DNA from: Paenibacillus sp. Marseille-Q4541
Lineage (GTDB): Bacteria > Bacillota > Bacilli > Paenibacillales > Paenibacillaceae
Length of the DNA: 64,000 nucleotides
Direction of reading: 5' to 3'
Assembly: GCF_018310695.1 (NCBI RefSeq)
Contig: NZ_JAGXCY010000009.1
Location: 62,001-126,000, forward strand
Part shown: piece by piece, positions 8,384 through 17,787 of the stretch
Layout: every line of letters begins with the position of its first letter
Position numbering within the stretch: the first letter of the stretch is position 1
Program-made: the position numbers and the translations under genes
The notes under the pieces: generated by a model
The model's input: the letters and a program-made list of their open reading frames with translations, nothing else
Database searches by the model: none
Told to the model about the DNA's origin: nothing

Positions 8384-10009
8384 CTAGTTCTTTTCTGTGA
8401 ACCCGACATGCTGTACAAAACGGCGGAATGCCTCTTTTCCTGCTTCATCCCTTTTGTATACACCGGCATGCTCCAGAATTTGTGCAAACTTAATTCCCGC
8501 TTCTTCTTGAACTCTGTTTACTGCCTCTTCCTTAGATAGGGAAGTTCCATATTTACCAGTAAGCTCTTCAATCCATACTTTATGTTTAAAGAGATCTGAG
8601 TTTTCGTTCGTTAGGGTCTGTTCTCTCAGTTCATCATTCCCTGCCATCATCTCAGCAATGAGATCCAGTTCTTCTTTCAAACGTCCTGGCAAAATGGCAA
8701 GTCCCATGACTTCGATCAACCCGATATTTTCTTTTTTAAGATGGTGCATTTCCGGATGCGGATGGAAAATTCCATCTGGATACTCACTGTTTGTACGGTT
8801 GTTGCGAAGTACGAGATCCATCTCATACTGACCGTCTGCCGTGCGGCGTACGATAGGAGTTACCGTATTGTGAGGAATCTGTTCTCCGTTTTGCTCGGTA
8901 TGGGATAGAATATCAACTGCTGCATCACTGTATCCCTTCCAAGCTTCATAGATCTCGTTCCCTGTTTCAAGCAGTGCATCCGAATTGTTGGAAGTAAGGC
9001 GCAATACCGACATCGGCCATTTCACAAGACTTAACTGAACTTCCGGAGACTTTTCACTCGTAAATAACGCTTCCTGTACCGCCTTCTGAATCGGGAACGT
9101 ATGACGTCCACCCTGGAAATGATCATGTGTTAAAATACTTCCGCCAACGATGGGAAGATCAGCGTTCGATCCAATAAAGTAGTGCGGGTACTGATCTACA
9201 AACCCTAGCAAACGACGAAGCGTATCTTTCGTCAGTTTCATAGGTACATGATCATGATGGAAAATGATACAGTGCTCATTGTAATATACATACGGTGAGT
9301 ACTGGAATAACCACTTCTCTTGATTGAGAGTCAGCGGAATCGTTCTTAGATTTTGGCGTGCTGGATGATTAATCCGGCCCCGGTATCCAACATTTTCACG
9401 GCATAGCTGGCATTTCGGATAAACCGGAGGTGGCAAAAGTTTTGCCATGGCAATCTCTTTCGGGCTTTTCTCCGGTTTGGACAGATTAATCGTAATCTCC
9501 ATGTCCCCGTATTCGGTTGACTGTTTCCAGTACACATTTTTCTTAACGCGTTCCATGCGAATATAGTTCGAATCAATCGATAGCTGATAGAACCGATCCG
9601 TAGCTGCCTGAATTCCACCTTTTGTTTCGTTCTCTCTGAACTCTCGAATAATCTCAGAAGGACGAGCCATTAGAAGTCCCATGATCTGAGCATCAAGTAA
9701 ATCCCGATACGTATCCGTATTATCCGGTATAAGACCAATCTGAACACCATAATCGATCAGTACATCAAGGACTGACTGCGGTCCGGAAAGTTCGGACTTA
9801 TCCACCTTCCCTGCAAAGGGTTCGTCGAATTGAAACAAACTAAGCAGCTGATTGCGACTGTAGTCCATATCCGTATCCTCAATCAGTGTGTGTTCGTGAG
9901 CAAACAACACCAGCCTTTCAATGGCATGAAGCGCAACTTCTGCAGCTGAAGATGACTGTGAAATTTCTTGAGTTGTTCCTGCACCGGCGTTCATTTTCAT
10001 ATCAGACAT
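8384..10009 (-). CDS. galT: Galactose-1-phosphate uridylyltransferase, type 2
   Basis: Exchanges UMP between UDP-glucose and galactose 1-phosphate in the Leloir pathway. The 541 residues match the long Firmicute GalT2 family rather than the 350-aa E. coli type. ATG 10009 (MSDMKMNAG) lies 9 nt after AAGGAG and 4 nt past the galE stop; the frame is open to 10081, but that extension overlaps galE. A Cys pair (CQLC) and a His-rich stretch (HCIIFHHDHVP) are visible. It is the last gene of galK-galE-galT and is followed by a strong terminator. Confidence 0.95.
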   Translation of the reverse strand: MSDMKMNAGAGTTQEISQSSSAAEVALHAIERLVLFAHEHTLIEDTDMDYSRNQLLSLFQFDEPFAGKVDKSELSGPQSVLDVLIDYGVQIGLIPDNTDTYRDLLDAQIMGLLMARPSEIIREFRENETKGGIQAATDRFYQLSIDSNYIRMERVKKNVYWKQSTEYGDMEITINLSKPEKSPKEIAMAKLLPPPVYPKCQLCRENVGYRGRINHPARQNLRTIPLTLNQEKWLFQYSPYVYYNEHCIIFHHDHVPMKLTKDTLRRLLGFVDQYPHYFIGSNADLPIVGGSILTHDHFQGGRHTFPIQKAVQEALFTSEKSPEVQLSLVKWPMSVLRLTSNNSDALLETGNEIYEAWKGYSDAAVDILSHTEQNGEQIPHNTVTPIVRRTADGQYEMDLVLRNNRTNSEYPDGIFHPHPEMHHLKKENIGLIEVMGLAILPGRLKEELDLIAEMMAGNDELREQTLTNENSDLFKHKVWIEELTGKYGTSLSKEEAVNRVQEEAGIKFAQILEHAGVYKRDEAGKEAFRRFVQHVGFTEKN

Positions 10010-10013
10010 AGGT

Positions 10014-11015
10014 TTACTCTCCTTTATTCTTTGTACTGTAACCTTCTGGATGAGACTGATGCCAGCCCCACGCACTCGCAATCACATCTTCGAGATTTGT
10101 ATATTTTGGATCCCAGCCAAGAACAGAGCGAGCTTTGTGGGAAGAAGCTACAAGGACTGCTGGATCTCCTGATCTGCGTGGTTCCATCACAACCGGAATA
10201 TCAAGTCCTGTCACTTTTTTCGCCGTTTCGATCACTTCTTTTACGCTGAATCCTGTACCGTTCCCTAAGTTAAAGACATTGCTCTCTTCACCTTTGCGGA
10301 GATAATCTACTGCACGCAGATGCGCATCAGCCAAGTCACTCACATGAATGTAGTCACGGACACAAGTGCCGTCTTCCGTACCGTAATCATCACCGAAAAT
10401 AGCGATTTGCTTACGTTGTCCAAGAGCAGTTTGAAGTACGAGTGGGATCAAATGGCTCTCCGGCTGATGATCTTCCCCGATTTTACCTCCTGCATGAGCA
10501 CCTGCTGCATTGAAGTAACGAAGGGATACATATTTGATGCCAAGTACTTTGTCAAACCAAGACATCATGCGTTCCATCATCAGTTTGGTTTCACCGTATA
10601 CATTGGTTGGCTCCGTACGATCTGTTTCTTCAATCGGCACTTTCTCCGGTTCGCCGTAGGTAGCTGCTGTAGAAGAGAACACGATTTTGTTAACGCCCGC
10701 TGTATTCATTGCTTCAAGAAGAGTTAACGTACCGAACACGTTATTGTCGTAATATTTTGCCGGCTTTTGCATGCTTTCTCCAACCAATGAGTTGGCTGCA
10801 AAATGGATGACTGCCTCAATATTATTTTCAGCAAACAATTTATCTAAAAAGACTTTGTCTCGCAAATCGCCTTCATAAAACGTGCCTCCCAGCACCGCCT
10901 CACGGTGTCCAGTCTGCAAGTTATCCAGTACAACTACTTCTTCTCCACGTTCAAGTAATGCAGCTACCGTATGAGATCCAATATATCCTGCTCCACCTGT
11001 AACTAGAATTGCCAT
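10014..11015 (-). CDS. galE: UDP-glucose 4-epimerase
   Basis: Interconverts UDP-galactose and UDP-glucose. The 333-aa short-chain dehydrogenase fold has the NAD motif GGAGYIGS at residues 7-14, catalytic Ser in FSSTAATYG and the YGETK pair (Tyr, Lys). It is full length, located 3 bp after galK and 4 bp before galT, so the three genes are surely cotranscribed. Confidence 0.97.
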   Translation of the reverse strand: MAILVTGGAGYIGSHTVAALLERGEEVVVLDNLQTGHREAVLGGTFYEGDLRDKVFLDKLFAENNIEAVIHFAANSLVGESMQKPAKYYDNNVFGTLTLLEAMNTAGVNKIVFSSTAATYGEPEKVPIEETDRTEPTNVYGETKLMMERMMSWFDKVLGIKYVSLRYFNAAGAHAGGKIGEDHQPESHLIPLVLQTALGQRKQIAIFGDDYGTEDGTCVRDYIHVSDLADAHLRAVDYLRKGEESNVFNLGNGTGFSVKEVIETAKKVTGLDIPVVMEPRRSGDPAVLVASSHKARSVLGWDPKYTNLEDVIASAWGWHQSHPEGYSTKNKGE

Positions 11016-11018
11016 CGT

Positions 11019-12203
11019 TTATTCCTCCCCATTCCATTCTTTTACTCCATCGCCTACACCGCATACATAGAATTCACCATCAAGACCTGTACGCTCTTTA
11101 TAAGCTGTACCCACCTCTTTAACAAAACGTTCTACGTCGTCTTCGTGTACGAGTGAAACCGTGCATCCACCAAATCCTGCACCTGTCATCCGTGCACCCA
11201 GTGTACCTGGAATTTTTCGTGCTTCCTCGACCATTACATCGAGTTCTGTACAGCTTACTTCATACAGATCACTCAGGGATTCATGGGATGCATTCATTAA
11301 CTGACCGAATGTGTTCAGATCGTTTGCGCTAAGTGCTTCGACGGAAGCGAGTACTCGCGCATTTTCTTCAACTACATGTCGAGTCCGGTTTTTTAATACG
11401 TCTTCACCTAGATGTGTTTCGAGCTCTTGGTATTGTTCTGGCGTCAATTCAGCAAGATACTGAAGTGTCGGCACATGCTCTTTCAAGATGGAAAGGGAAC
11501 GGTCACATTGTTCACGGCGTTCGTTATATGCCGAATCAACCAACCCCCGGCGTTTGTTTGTGTTTCCGATAATGAGTTTGTAAGAACCTGTTTGGAAAGG
11601 AACATGTTTATATTCAAGCGTATCGCACATGAGCAAAATCGCGTGGTCCTTCGCCCCGTTCGCAACAGCAAACTGATCCATGATGCCGCTGTTCACACCA
11701 ACATACTGGTTCTCCGCACGCTGGGAGAGAAGCGCAATCTCCACGGTATCAATATTGCCGCCTTCCATCGTAAGAAGACCGTATGCAGTAACGACCTCAA
11801 GAGAAGCAGAAGAAGACAAGCCAGCGCCATTTGGAATTTCACCATGGATCAAGATGTCATACCCTTTTGTTACCGGGCTTCCTGCTTTTTTCAGTTCAAC
11901 CATAACGCCGATTGGATAATCGACCCATTCCCCTGTTTTTGATGATCCTATTTCCGATACCTTAATACTCGTTGTAAAGGGAAGATTCGTAGAGAAAAAG
12001 TGAATCTCGTTATCGTTTCGCTCACGAATAAGCATGGTTGTTCCAAATTCAAGTGCAGCCGGCAGTACATAACCGCCGTTATAATCGATATGTTCTCCGA
12101 TAAGATTTACACGTCCCGGAGCATTAAAGACACGAATGTCAGAAGAATTATTTCCGTATTGGTTCGTAAAAGAAGTTGTAAGCTTTTGCACGTTCACGGG
12201 CAT
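11019..12203 (-). CDS. galK: Galactokinase
   Basis: Phosphorylates galactose with ATP at C1. The GHMP-kinase signatures are all present: GRVNLIGEHIDYNGG near residue 30, the ATP loop NGAGLSSSASLE near 130, and the C-terminal MTGAGFGGC. ATG 12203 lies 5 nt after GAGG; a GTG at 12209 is too close to the ribosome site. It is the first gene of the operon, 216 bp from the divergent AraC-type regulator. The promoter overlaps a cre-like site, suggesting both sugar activation and glucose repression. Confidence 0.97.
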   Translation of the reverse strand: MPVNVQKLTTSFTNQYGNNSSDIRVFNAPGRVNLIGEHIDYNGGYVLPAALEFGTTMLIRERNDNEIHFFSTNLPFTTSIKVSEIGSSKTGEWVDYPIGVMVELKKAGSPVTKGYDILIHGEIPNGAGLSSSASLEVVTAYGLLTMEGGNIDTVEIALLSQRAENQYVGVNSGIMDQFAVANGAKDHAILLMCDTLEYKHVPFQTGSYKLIIGNTNKRRGLVDSAYNERREQCDRSLSILKEHVPTLQYLAELTPEQYQELETHLGEDVLKNRTRHVVEENARVLASVEALSANDLNTFGQLMNASHESLSDLYEVSCTELDVMVEEARKIPGTLGARMTGAGFGGCTVSLVHEDDVERFVKEVGTAYKERTGLDGEFYVCGVGDGVKEWNGEE

Positions 12204-12241
12204 CTTCACCTCTTGTATAAGTTGTTTTGATTTATAGGTTT

Positions 12242-12270
12242 AGTATAATTGAAAGCGTTACAAAGAGTAA
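12242..12270 (-). promoter_or_regulatory. galKET promoter with cre-like overlap
   Basis: Weak -35 TTACTC (12265-12270), 17-bp spacer and -10 TATACT (12242-12247). A cre-like sequence, TGAAAGCGTTACAA (12250-12263, plus-strand reading), fills the spacer with one deviation from the Bacillus consensus. A poor -35 fits an activator-dependent promoter, and the cre position fits CcpA repression. Confidence 0.6.
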
Positions 12271-12419
12271 TGTAGTGATGTGTTTTATATATGGATAAAT
12301 GTGACCTCTAAACATAATTACATGTGGAAAACATTGGGATTATTTGAGTCTTTGCCCTGTTTTTTATGGTATACTCTGCTTATTATCACTAGATAGATCC
12401 AAGAGGGAGAGTATATCCC

Positions 12420-13310
12420 ATGTCACAAAACGAAATTCCATATACCTATTCCGTAGCCTCTAATCCTGTTTCTTATGAGAATGGTTCCTTACACGTTCTT
12501 TTTGCAGGGGAAAGTCAGACAAAACCAAGTCATGCACTCGGACCCAAAATATATGATTATTATCTGCTTCATTATGTAGAGTCTGGTAAAGGGACGTTTA
12601 AAACAGAACATCACACTTATCATCTGAAACGAGGTGATCTGTTTCTCATTCACCCTTCCCAGCTAGTCAGTTATGTATCGGATGAGAGCGAACCTTGGAA
12701 ATATCGCTGGATTGCTTTTACAGGAGCTGAAGCAGATGAACAGGTACGTTATACCGGTTTCACTTTAGATCTGCCTGTGTCGTCAGCAGGTGAACAGGAT
12801 CAATTTTCTAAGCTTCTCGGATCGATGCAAGAGGCCTTTTACGATAAAAAAGAAAGCGCACATCTCACATCTCTTGGTTGTTTATATCTTGTTCTGGCCT
12901 TGGCAAAAGAACGACTTTTAATGGAATCGGCTTTGCCGCTCACTGATGCAAGAGTCGGAGGAACGGTGAAACAAATGATTCAGTACATGTCGACTCAATA
13001 TGCCCATCCTGTCTCTATCGAACAAATGTGTGCAAGTCTCGGATATAACCGGGCCTATTTGTCCCGCATTTTCAAAAAAGAAACCGGCTTGTCCCCTGTC
13101 ACCTACCTGCTTAAATTGCGGATAGACAAGTCTAGACAATTGCTAAGGGAAAGACCTGAGCTGTCAGTGGAGCAAGTATCCGCTTCTGTTGGATTGCCAG
13201 ATGCACTTTACTTTTCAAGACAATTCAAGCGTTTCTACAAACAATCGCCCACCGCTTATCGAAAACAGGTTCAGATACAGCCCGTTGATAAAAAACGACC
13301 AATTACATGA
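12420..13310 (+). CDS. AraC-family regulator, probably of gal genes
   Basis: Cytoplasmic transcription regulator of 296 aa. The N-terminal cupin-type sugar-sensing domain (about 20-160, with GDLFLIHPSQLVSY) is followed by two helix-turn-helix motifs of the AraC type (about 190-285; ISIEQM-like VSIEQMCASLGYNRAYLSR and a second ending in FSRQFKRFYKQSPTAYR). ATG 12420 is preceded by AGAGGGAGAG. It is divergent from galKET across a 216-bp shared promoter region, so activation by galactose or a galactoside is likely but inferred. It is followed by its own terminator. Confidence 0.9.
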   Translation: MSQNEIPYTYSVASNPVSYENGSLHVLFAGESQTKPSHALGPKIYDYYLLHYVESGKGTFKTEHHTYHLKRGDLFLIHPSQLVSYVSDESEPWKYRWIAFTGAEADEQVRYTGFTLDLPVSSAGEQDQFSKLLGSMQEAFYDKKESAHLTSLGCLYLVLALAKERLLMESALPLTDARVGGTVKQMIQYMSTQYAHPVSIEQMCASLGYNRAYLSRIFKKETGLSPVTYLLKLRIDKSRQLLRERPELSVEQVSASVGLPDALYFSRQFKRFYKQSPTAYRKQVQIQPVDKKRPIT

Positions 13311-13318
13311 ATATGGAA

Positions 13319-13364
13319 AAAAAGCCCACCTTATGTAGATCATAAGGTAGGCTCTTCTTTTTGT
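13319..13364 (+). terminator. Terminator after araC-type gene
   Basis: AGCCCACCTTATG-TAGAT-CATAAGGTAGGCT with one mismatch, then a T-rich tail. It could also end the convergent aldo/keto reductase message, since an A-run precedes it. Confidence 0.85.
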
Positions 13365-13405
13365 AAACTTGTACCATTAACACAACTTAGTAGCGTTAGC
13401 GTAAC

Positions 13406-14407
13406 TCAGGATTTGTCATCTTGAAGAATCGTCTCGATCCGGTCCATTTCTTCTTGGGTGAAATCAAGATTTTGAAGTGCTTCTACATTCTCTTTGATCT
13501 GACTCGGACGGCTCGCCCCAATGAGGGCGGAGGTTACTTTCCCTTCGCGAAGCACCCAAGCCAGTGCGAACTGGGCCAGACTTTGGCCTCTTGAAGCCGC
13601 GATCTGATTCAGAGCACGAACTTTACGCAACGTTTGAGGTGTAATCTGATTTTCGTTCAGGAATACCGAAGAACTTTTTGCTCTTGAATCTTCAGGGATG
13701 CCATTTAAATATTTATTCGTAAGAACACCTTGCTCCAATGGGCAAAAAGCAATACTTCCTGCTCCGCTCTCTTCCAGTACATCTTGCAGACCGTTCTCAA
13801 TCCAGCGATCTAGCATGGAGTATCGAGGCTGGTGAATAAGAAGCGGTGTACCGAGTTCTTTCAAAATACGAGCAGCCTCTTTAGTTTGATCAGCAGAATA
13901 GCTAGAAATACCGATATATAGCGCTTTACCGGAACGAACGATATGGTCGAGTGCCTGCATTGTTTCCTCAAGCGGAGTATCGGGATCAAATCTGTGGGAG
14001 TAGAAAATATCTACGTAATCCAGACCCATCCTTTTCAAGCTCTGATCAAGACTTGATATTAAATATTTACGTGAGCCCCACTCCCCATAGGGTCCTGGCC
14101 ACATGTGATACCCTGCTTTGGTAGAGATCACAAGCTCATCGCGATAAGGTTTCAAATCACTAGCAAGTACCTGCCCAAACATTTGCTCGGCTGAACCTGG
14201 GGGCGGTCCATAATTGTTAGCTAAATCGAAATGCGTAATTCCTAGATCAAAAGCAGTCCGGATCATTTCACGGCCATTCTCGGCATTATTGATTCCACCA
14301 AAGTTATGCCAGAGTCCAAGTGAAATCGCAGGTAATTTCAATCCTGAACGACCCAGACGATTATATTTCATTGTGTCATATCTTGTTTCATTCGCTACAT
14401 AGACCAT
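13406..14407 (-). CDS. Aldo/keto reductase, YghZ (GpR) type
   Basis: NADPH-dependent aldehyde reductase of 333 aa. The N-terminus (MVYVANETRYDTMKY, then LGRSGLKLPAISLGLWHNFG) aligns with E. coli YghZ, an L-glyceraldehyde 3-phosphate and methylglyoxal reductase of AKR family 14. Catalytic residues of the AKR barrel are visible: Asp and Tyr in FDLANNYGPPPG, Lys in ISTKAGY, His in YSHR. The ATG at 14407 has AGGAGAGG 10 nt upstream. It is monocistronic with its own promoter; a cre-like site just upstream of the -35 suggests carbon control. Confidence 0.92.
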   Translation of the reverse strand: MVYVANETRYDTMKYNRLGRSGLKLPAISLGLWHNFGGINNAENGREMIRTAFDLGITHFDLANNYGPPPGSAEQMFGQVLASDLKPYRDELVISTKAGYHMWPGPYGEWGSRKYLISSLDQSLKRMGLDYVDIFYSHRFDPDTPLEETMQALDHIVRSGKALYIGISSYSADQTKEAARILKELGTPLLIHQPRYSMLDRWIENGLQDVLEESGAGSIAFCPLEQGVLTNKYLNGIPEDSRAKSSSVFLNENQITPQTLRKVRALNQIAASRGQSLAQFALAWVLREGKVTSALIGASRPSQIKENVEALQNLDFTQEEMDRIETILQDDKS

Positions 14408-14460
14408 TTTGATTCATCCTCTCCTATGCATGCTCATACAACTATTTATTTCCACCATTT

Positions 14461-14503
14461 ATGATAGACTTTATTTCCCTCACTGGCAAGAAACCGTTTC
14501 CAT
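14461..14503 (-). promoter_or_regulatory. Aldo/keto reductase promoter with upstream cre
   Basis: TTGCCA (14484-14489), 17-bp spacer, TATCAT (14461-14466). Immediately upstream ATGGAAACGGTTTCT (14489-14503) fits every position of the degenerate cre consensus WTGNAANCGNWNNCW. A site upstream of the -35 is the geometry seen at CcpA-activated promoters, but it abuts the -35, so repression is equally possible. Confidence 0.65.
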
Positions 14504-14513
14504 ATAATGCGAT

Positions 14514-14552
14514 AAAAAAATAAGCCTATCTTCAACTTCAAGACAGGCTATC
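14514..14552 (-). terminator. Terminator of HAD-sirtuin unit
   Basis: Minus strand AGCCTGTCTTGAA-GTTGAAGATAGGCT followed by a T-run containing T7, 14 bp after the sirtuin stop. Confidence 0.9.
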
Positions 14553-14565
14553 ACTTTCGTAGCCG

Positions 14566-15309
14566 TTACAGCAATGCATTTACTTGATCCATTACTTTTC
14601 CAATAGGTTCGGTTATCAGCAAATCGGCTTTTTTATCATAGGCCGTAGGCGTAGCATTCAGCAGTGCAATATGTTTGCCCTGAAAATACATAATGAGCTG
14701 TGCGGCAGGCTGCACCGTTAGCGAGGTACCGCCAATAATTAGGAGATCCGCTTCAGACAAGGCATCCACAGCATGATACAACGTACTTTGATCAAGCGCT
14801 TCTCCGTAAAGTACCACATCTGGTTTAATGATGCCTCCACATTTCTCACAGTAGGGCACCCCACCACCTGATTGCAAGATAAAGTTCAAATTATAAAATT
14901 TGGAACAATCCATACAATAATTACGATGAACGGAACCGTGCAATTCGTGTACTGTTTTGCTACCAGCTGCCTGATGAAGTCCGTCAATATTCTGAGTAAT
15001 GACAGCTGACATTTTCCCTTCCTGCTCTAGCCGGGCCAACAATCGATGTGCTCCGTTTGGACTCGCGTAAGGATGCAACATTTTGTTGCGGTAAAAATCA
15101 TAAAAGATATCAGGATGCAGTTTAAAGAAATCGATACTTAACAGCTCCTCGGGAGAATACGGGGAATGCTGCTCTGTCTGATAAATCCCTGCTGCGGAAC
15201 GGAAATCTGGAATGCCGCTCTCTGTGGAGGTACCTGCTCCGCCGAAAAAAACAATTTTGGAACTTTGTTTAATCCAAGTCATTAATAGTTCTACTGAATC
15301 CGGCATCAT
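14566..15309 (-). CDS. NAD-dependent protein deacylase (Sir2 family)
   Basis: Sirtuin that removes lysine acyl groups using NAD. The 247-aa chain has GAGTSTESGIPDFRS (NAD loop, about 25-40), QNIDGLH and the catalytic His in HELHGS (about 120), and a four-cysteine zinc site (CMDC and CEKC). ATG 15309 follows GGAGG by 4 nt; the adjacent ATG at 15306 has a better 7-nt spacing. It is 21 bp downstream of the HAD gene and shares its transcript. A cobB/srtN-type class III-like deacylase is likely; the acyl preference is not readable. Confidence 0.93.
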   Translation of the reverse strand: MMPDSVELLMTWIKQSSKIVFFGGAGTSTESGIPDFRSAAGIYQTEQHSPYSPEELLSIDFFKLHPDIFYDFYRNKMLHPYASPNGAHRLLARLEQEGKMSAVITQNIDGLHQAAGSKTVHELHGSVHRNYCMDCSKFYNLNFILQSGGGVPYCEKCGGIIKPDVVLYGEALDQSTLYHAVDALSEADLLIIGGTSLTVQPAAQLIMYFQGKHIALLNATPTAYDKKADLLITEPIGKVMDQVNALL

Positions 15310-15330
15310 ATGTCCTCCATTCCCTAATCT

Positions 15331-16089
15331 CTACTCTAACGAAATTTGCTCATAATCAGTAATGATTGCATCTGCATCATGTAAATAAATTGAAGTTCCT
15401 TTGCTTATAATTCCTATCCCGAGGGCTGCACCTGCATCCTTTGCCATCTGCATATCTCCATTGCTATCACCAATGACAGCACAATCTTGTGGAGATAGTC
15501 CAAGCCTAGTACAGGCCACGTGAACACTTTCCGAATGAGGCTTACTGTTCTTCACCTGGTCATAACCGATTATAACATCAAAATAATCCAATATCCCAAG
15601 CCATCTTAAATGGAGTTCTGCAGCGTCACTAGCGTCTGCTGTAACCACGCCGAGCCGGAGACCTTTTTCTCTACATCGTGATAAAAACGGTAGGAGACCC
15701 GAGATAGGCTGAGCGTGCTCTTGTTTCACTGTAGTCATGGCTTGCCTGCTAATCGTTCGGATATAGCTAATCGCATCATTCCAAGGCATTCCTGCCGAAT
15801 ATAGCTGCCAAGCTAGCACTGCTGTGGATTCACTTACAGTTGCAATAGCAAAAGGACCTTGTGGATCATACCCGCTCACTTCCCTGTTACTATCGTATAA
15901 CGTCCCAAGCACCTGATCTCTATGACCTGTAAAAGAACGTCCCATAGCTGTCAGCTTGTTCTCTAGATTATCCAGGACAAAAGTAGCCCAAGGCGTCCAC
16001 AGTTTATCAATATCAAGCAGTGTTCCATCCTTGTCAAACAAAATGCCCGTAACGTGTGCCGCATTCGTTTCTGTCCTCAGCAAAGTCAT
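15331..16089 (-). CDS. HAD-superfamily phosphatase
   Basis: Haloacid dehalogenase-like hydrolase of 252 aa. Motif I is FDKDGTLLD (nucleophile Asp near residue 19), motif II the VVTADAS region, motif III a conserved Lys in KNSKPHSE, and motif IV GDSNGDMQMAKDAG. An alpha-helical cap lies between motifs I and II, as in phosphoglycolate phosphatase/beta-phosphoglucomutase relatives. The start has GGAGGAGA upstream. It is the first gene of the unit with the sirtuin. The substrate is unknown. Confidence 0.88.
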   Translation of the reverse strand: MTLLRTETNAAHVTGILFDKDGTLLDIDKLWTPWATFVLDNLENKLTAMGRSFTGHRDQVLGTLYDSNREVSGYDPQGPFAIATVSESTAVLAWQLYSAGMPWNDAISYIRTISRQAMTTVKQEHAQPISGLLPFLSRCREKGLRLGVVTADASDAAELHLRWLGILDYFDVIIGYDQVKNSKPHSESVHVACTRLGLSPQDCAVIGDSNGDMQMAKDAGAALGIGIISKGTSIYLHDADAIITDYEQISLE

Positions 16090-16179
16090 TTTTCGATCTC
16101 CTCCACATTCCTTTATTCCATAATATAAAACAATAAATGATGTATAGAATACATCAATCTCATGATAGTCATCTTATAG

Positions 16180-16213
16180 AAAAAAAATCTGACCGGGATC
16201 ACCGGTCAGAATC
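16180..16213 (-). terminator. Terminator of kdgK-eda-hydrolase unit
   Basis: Minus strand TCTGACCGG-TGAT-CCCGGTCAGA followed by T8. A strong intrinsic terminator about 25 bp after the hydrolase stop. Confidence 0.93.
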
Positions 16214-16239
16214 ATGTTATACCCTATTATCTGTTACCC

Positions 16240-17010
16240 TTATTTCGTCTGTTTGATCTGATTCATCCACGAAAGTAGAGAATCAGCAGTAAGTTTAACC
16301 TGCTCCTCCATCGTAATATCCGCGGTTCCATCCCCTTTTTGCGGGCCGTAATCACCATACTGTGCATGATTTCCACCAGGCAGATTGTAATAGATTGTAT
16401 CCGGAGGGAGATAGTCTCTACCTTTTTCTACGTTTTCACGATTTACAACGTTATCCTTGTCACCAATAATACTAATGACAGGAAGGCCCGTATCACGTAC
16501 ACTGCCTTTTTCATCTGCATAAGATCCAAGCAAAAACATTCCGGCAAGTGTGTCCGCATGATCTGCAGCAAATCTTGCAGCCATAGCCCCACCAAGCGAA
16601 TGTCCCCCAATGACAAAGGACTGCTGAGGGTAAGCTTCCATCACTTTGGTTGCCGAATTCCCTCCAGCAAAAGCAAGGTTCGCTGGCATTTTCATCAAAT
16701 ATACCGGATGGCCCTCTTGTGCTAACAACTGTGCTAAGGGAGCATAACTTGCTTCTTCAACAAATGCCCCTTGATAAAAAATAACACTTACACCTTCGGG
16801 ATGCTTCGGTTGAAATTCGATCCACTCTTTCTTGTCCACCACTTCAACTTGCTCCGTGGGCTGCATCGCAGCTTGAGCGGACTTCAGCGGCTCAAGTGTA
16901 CTCAGGGATACATAGGCAATCATCCCTCCTATCACAAGAACAAATACGATTACGATGCTCCAAATTGTAATTTTCCACTTTTTATGTTTTCTTCTCTTGC
17001 TGCTACTCAA
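16240..17010 (-). CDS. Membrane-anchored alpha/beta hydrolase
   Basis: A 256-aa protein with a basic N-terminus (SSSKRRKHKKWK) and one uncleaved transmembrane segment (about 13-36), then an extracytoplasmic alpha/beta hydrolase domain. The nucleophile is Ser in GGHSLGG (about residue 140), a plausible acid is in the DKDNVV region and the catalytic His in GGNHAQYGDYG. The start is TTG 17010, 7 nt after AGGGTG; no in-frame ATG fits. It is 29 bp after eda on the same strand, so probably cotranscribed with kdgK-eda. The substrate is unknown; an ester, lactone or lipid is possible. Confidence 0.85.
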   Translation of the reverse strand: MSSSKRRKHKKWKITIWSIVIVFVLVIGGMIAYVSLSTLEPLKSAQAAMQPTEQVEVVDKKEWIEFQPKHPEGVSVIFYQGAFVEEASYAPLAQLLAQEGHPVYLMKMPANLAFAGGNSATKVMEAYPQQSFVIGGHSLGGAMAARFAADHADTLAGMFLLGSYADEKGSVRDTGLPVISIIGDKDNVVNRENVEKGRDYLPPDTIYYNLPGGNHAQYGDYGPQKGDGTADITMEEQVKLTADSLLSWMNQIKQTK

Positions 17011-17039
17011 TTTAGTTCACCCTTTTTCTTATCATTATC

Positions 17040-17708
17040 TTATTTACTGAGAATGGCTTTTCGGTACGCTTCCATATACTCTTCAGCCTTTCTCCTTACA
17101 TGAGACATGTCTCTTGTCTCCACTGCTTGCTTTGTTAAATCCGACCCAATACCAACAGCGACAGCCCCGCCTTGAATCCACTCTCCTAGATTGCTTAAGG
17201 ACACCCCACCAGTAGGCATGAAATTTGCCTGTGGAAGTGGTCCTTTCATTGTTTTGATAATAGAGGGATCATACACACTGCCTGGGAACAATTTCACAAC
17301 ATCAACACCGAGCTCGAGCGCAGCTTGTACTTCGGCAATCGTCATCACACCTGGCATAATCGGTACGCGGTACAGATTACATAGTTTAACGGTATCTGGA
17401 TTCAGCGATGGCCCGACGATAAACGAGGAGCCAGCCATAATGGCTGCCCGTGCAGTCTGAGGTTCCAGTACAGTTCCAGCTCCGATAATCGCAAAGCGTT
17501 TTTCATCTTTTGTGTTCCAGCTGTACGTTCGGCTTAACACTTCAATAGCATGCAATGCACCTGGGACCGTCAGTGTAATCTCAATAACTTTAATTCCTCC
17601 TGCTATTGCTTGCTCTGCCATCTGGATCACTTGTTCCGCAGAATCTGCGCGAAGGACAGCCACGACACCATTCTCTACTATTTTCTGTATTAGCTCCAGC
17701 TTTTTCAT
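17040..17708 (-). CDS. eda: KDPG/KHG aldolase
   Basis: Splits 2-keto-3-deoxy-6-phosphogluconate into pyruvate and glyceraldehyde 3-phosphate. The 222-aa class I aldolase has Glu43 (VIEIT) and the Schiff-base Lys139 (VVKLFPGS), with the phosphate-binding TGGVSLSN loop near 185. It lies 79 bp downstream of the 2-keto-3-deoxygluconate kinase gene, so the two steps are encoded together. This pairing in Firmicutes usually serves uronate or pectin breakdown; no uronate genes are in the window. Confidence 0.94.
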   Translation of the reverse strand: MKKLELIQKIVENGVVAVLRADSAEQVIQMAEQAIAGGIKVIEITLTVPGALHAIEVLSRTYSWNTKDEKRFAIIGAGTVLEPQTARAAIMAGSSFIVGPSLNPDTVKLCNLYRVPIMPGVMTIAEVQAALELGVDVVKLFPGSVYDPSIIKTMKGPLPQANFMPTGGVSLSNLGEWIQGGAVAVGIGSDLTKQAVETRDMSHVRRKAEEYMEAYRKAILSK

Positions 17709-17787
17709 CGTTCTTACAACTCCTCTAATTATGTATGATTTGCTTTACTATTTCAAAAAGTACCGATGCAGGCCTATATACTCCCAT

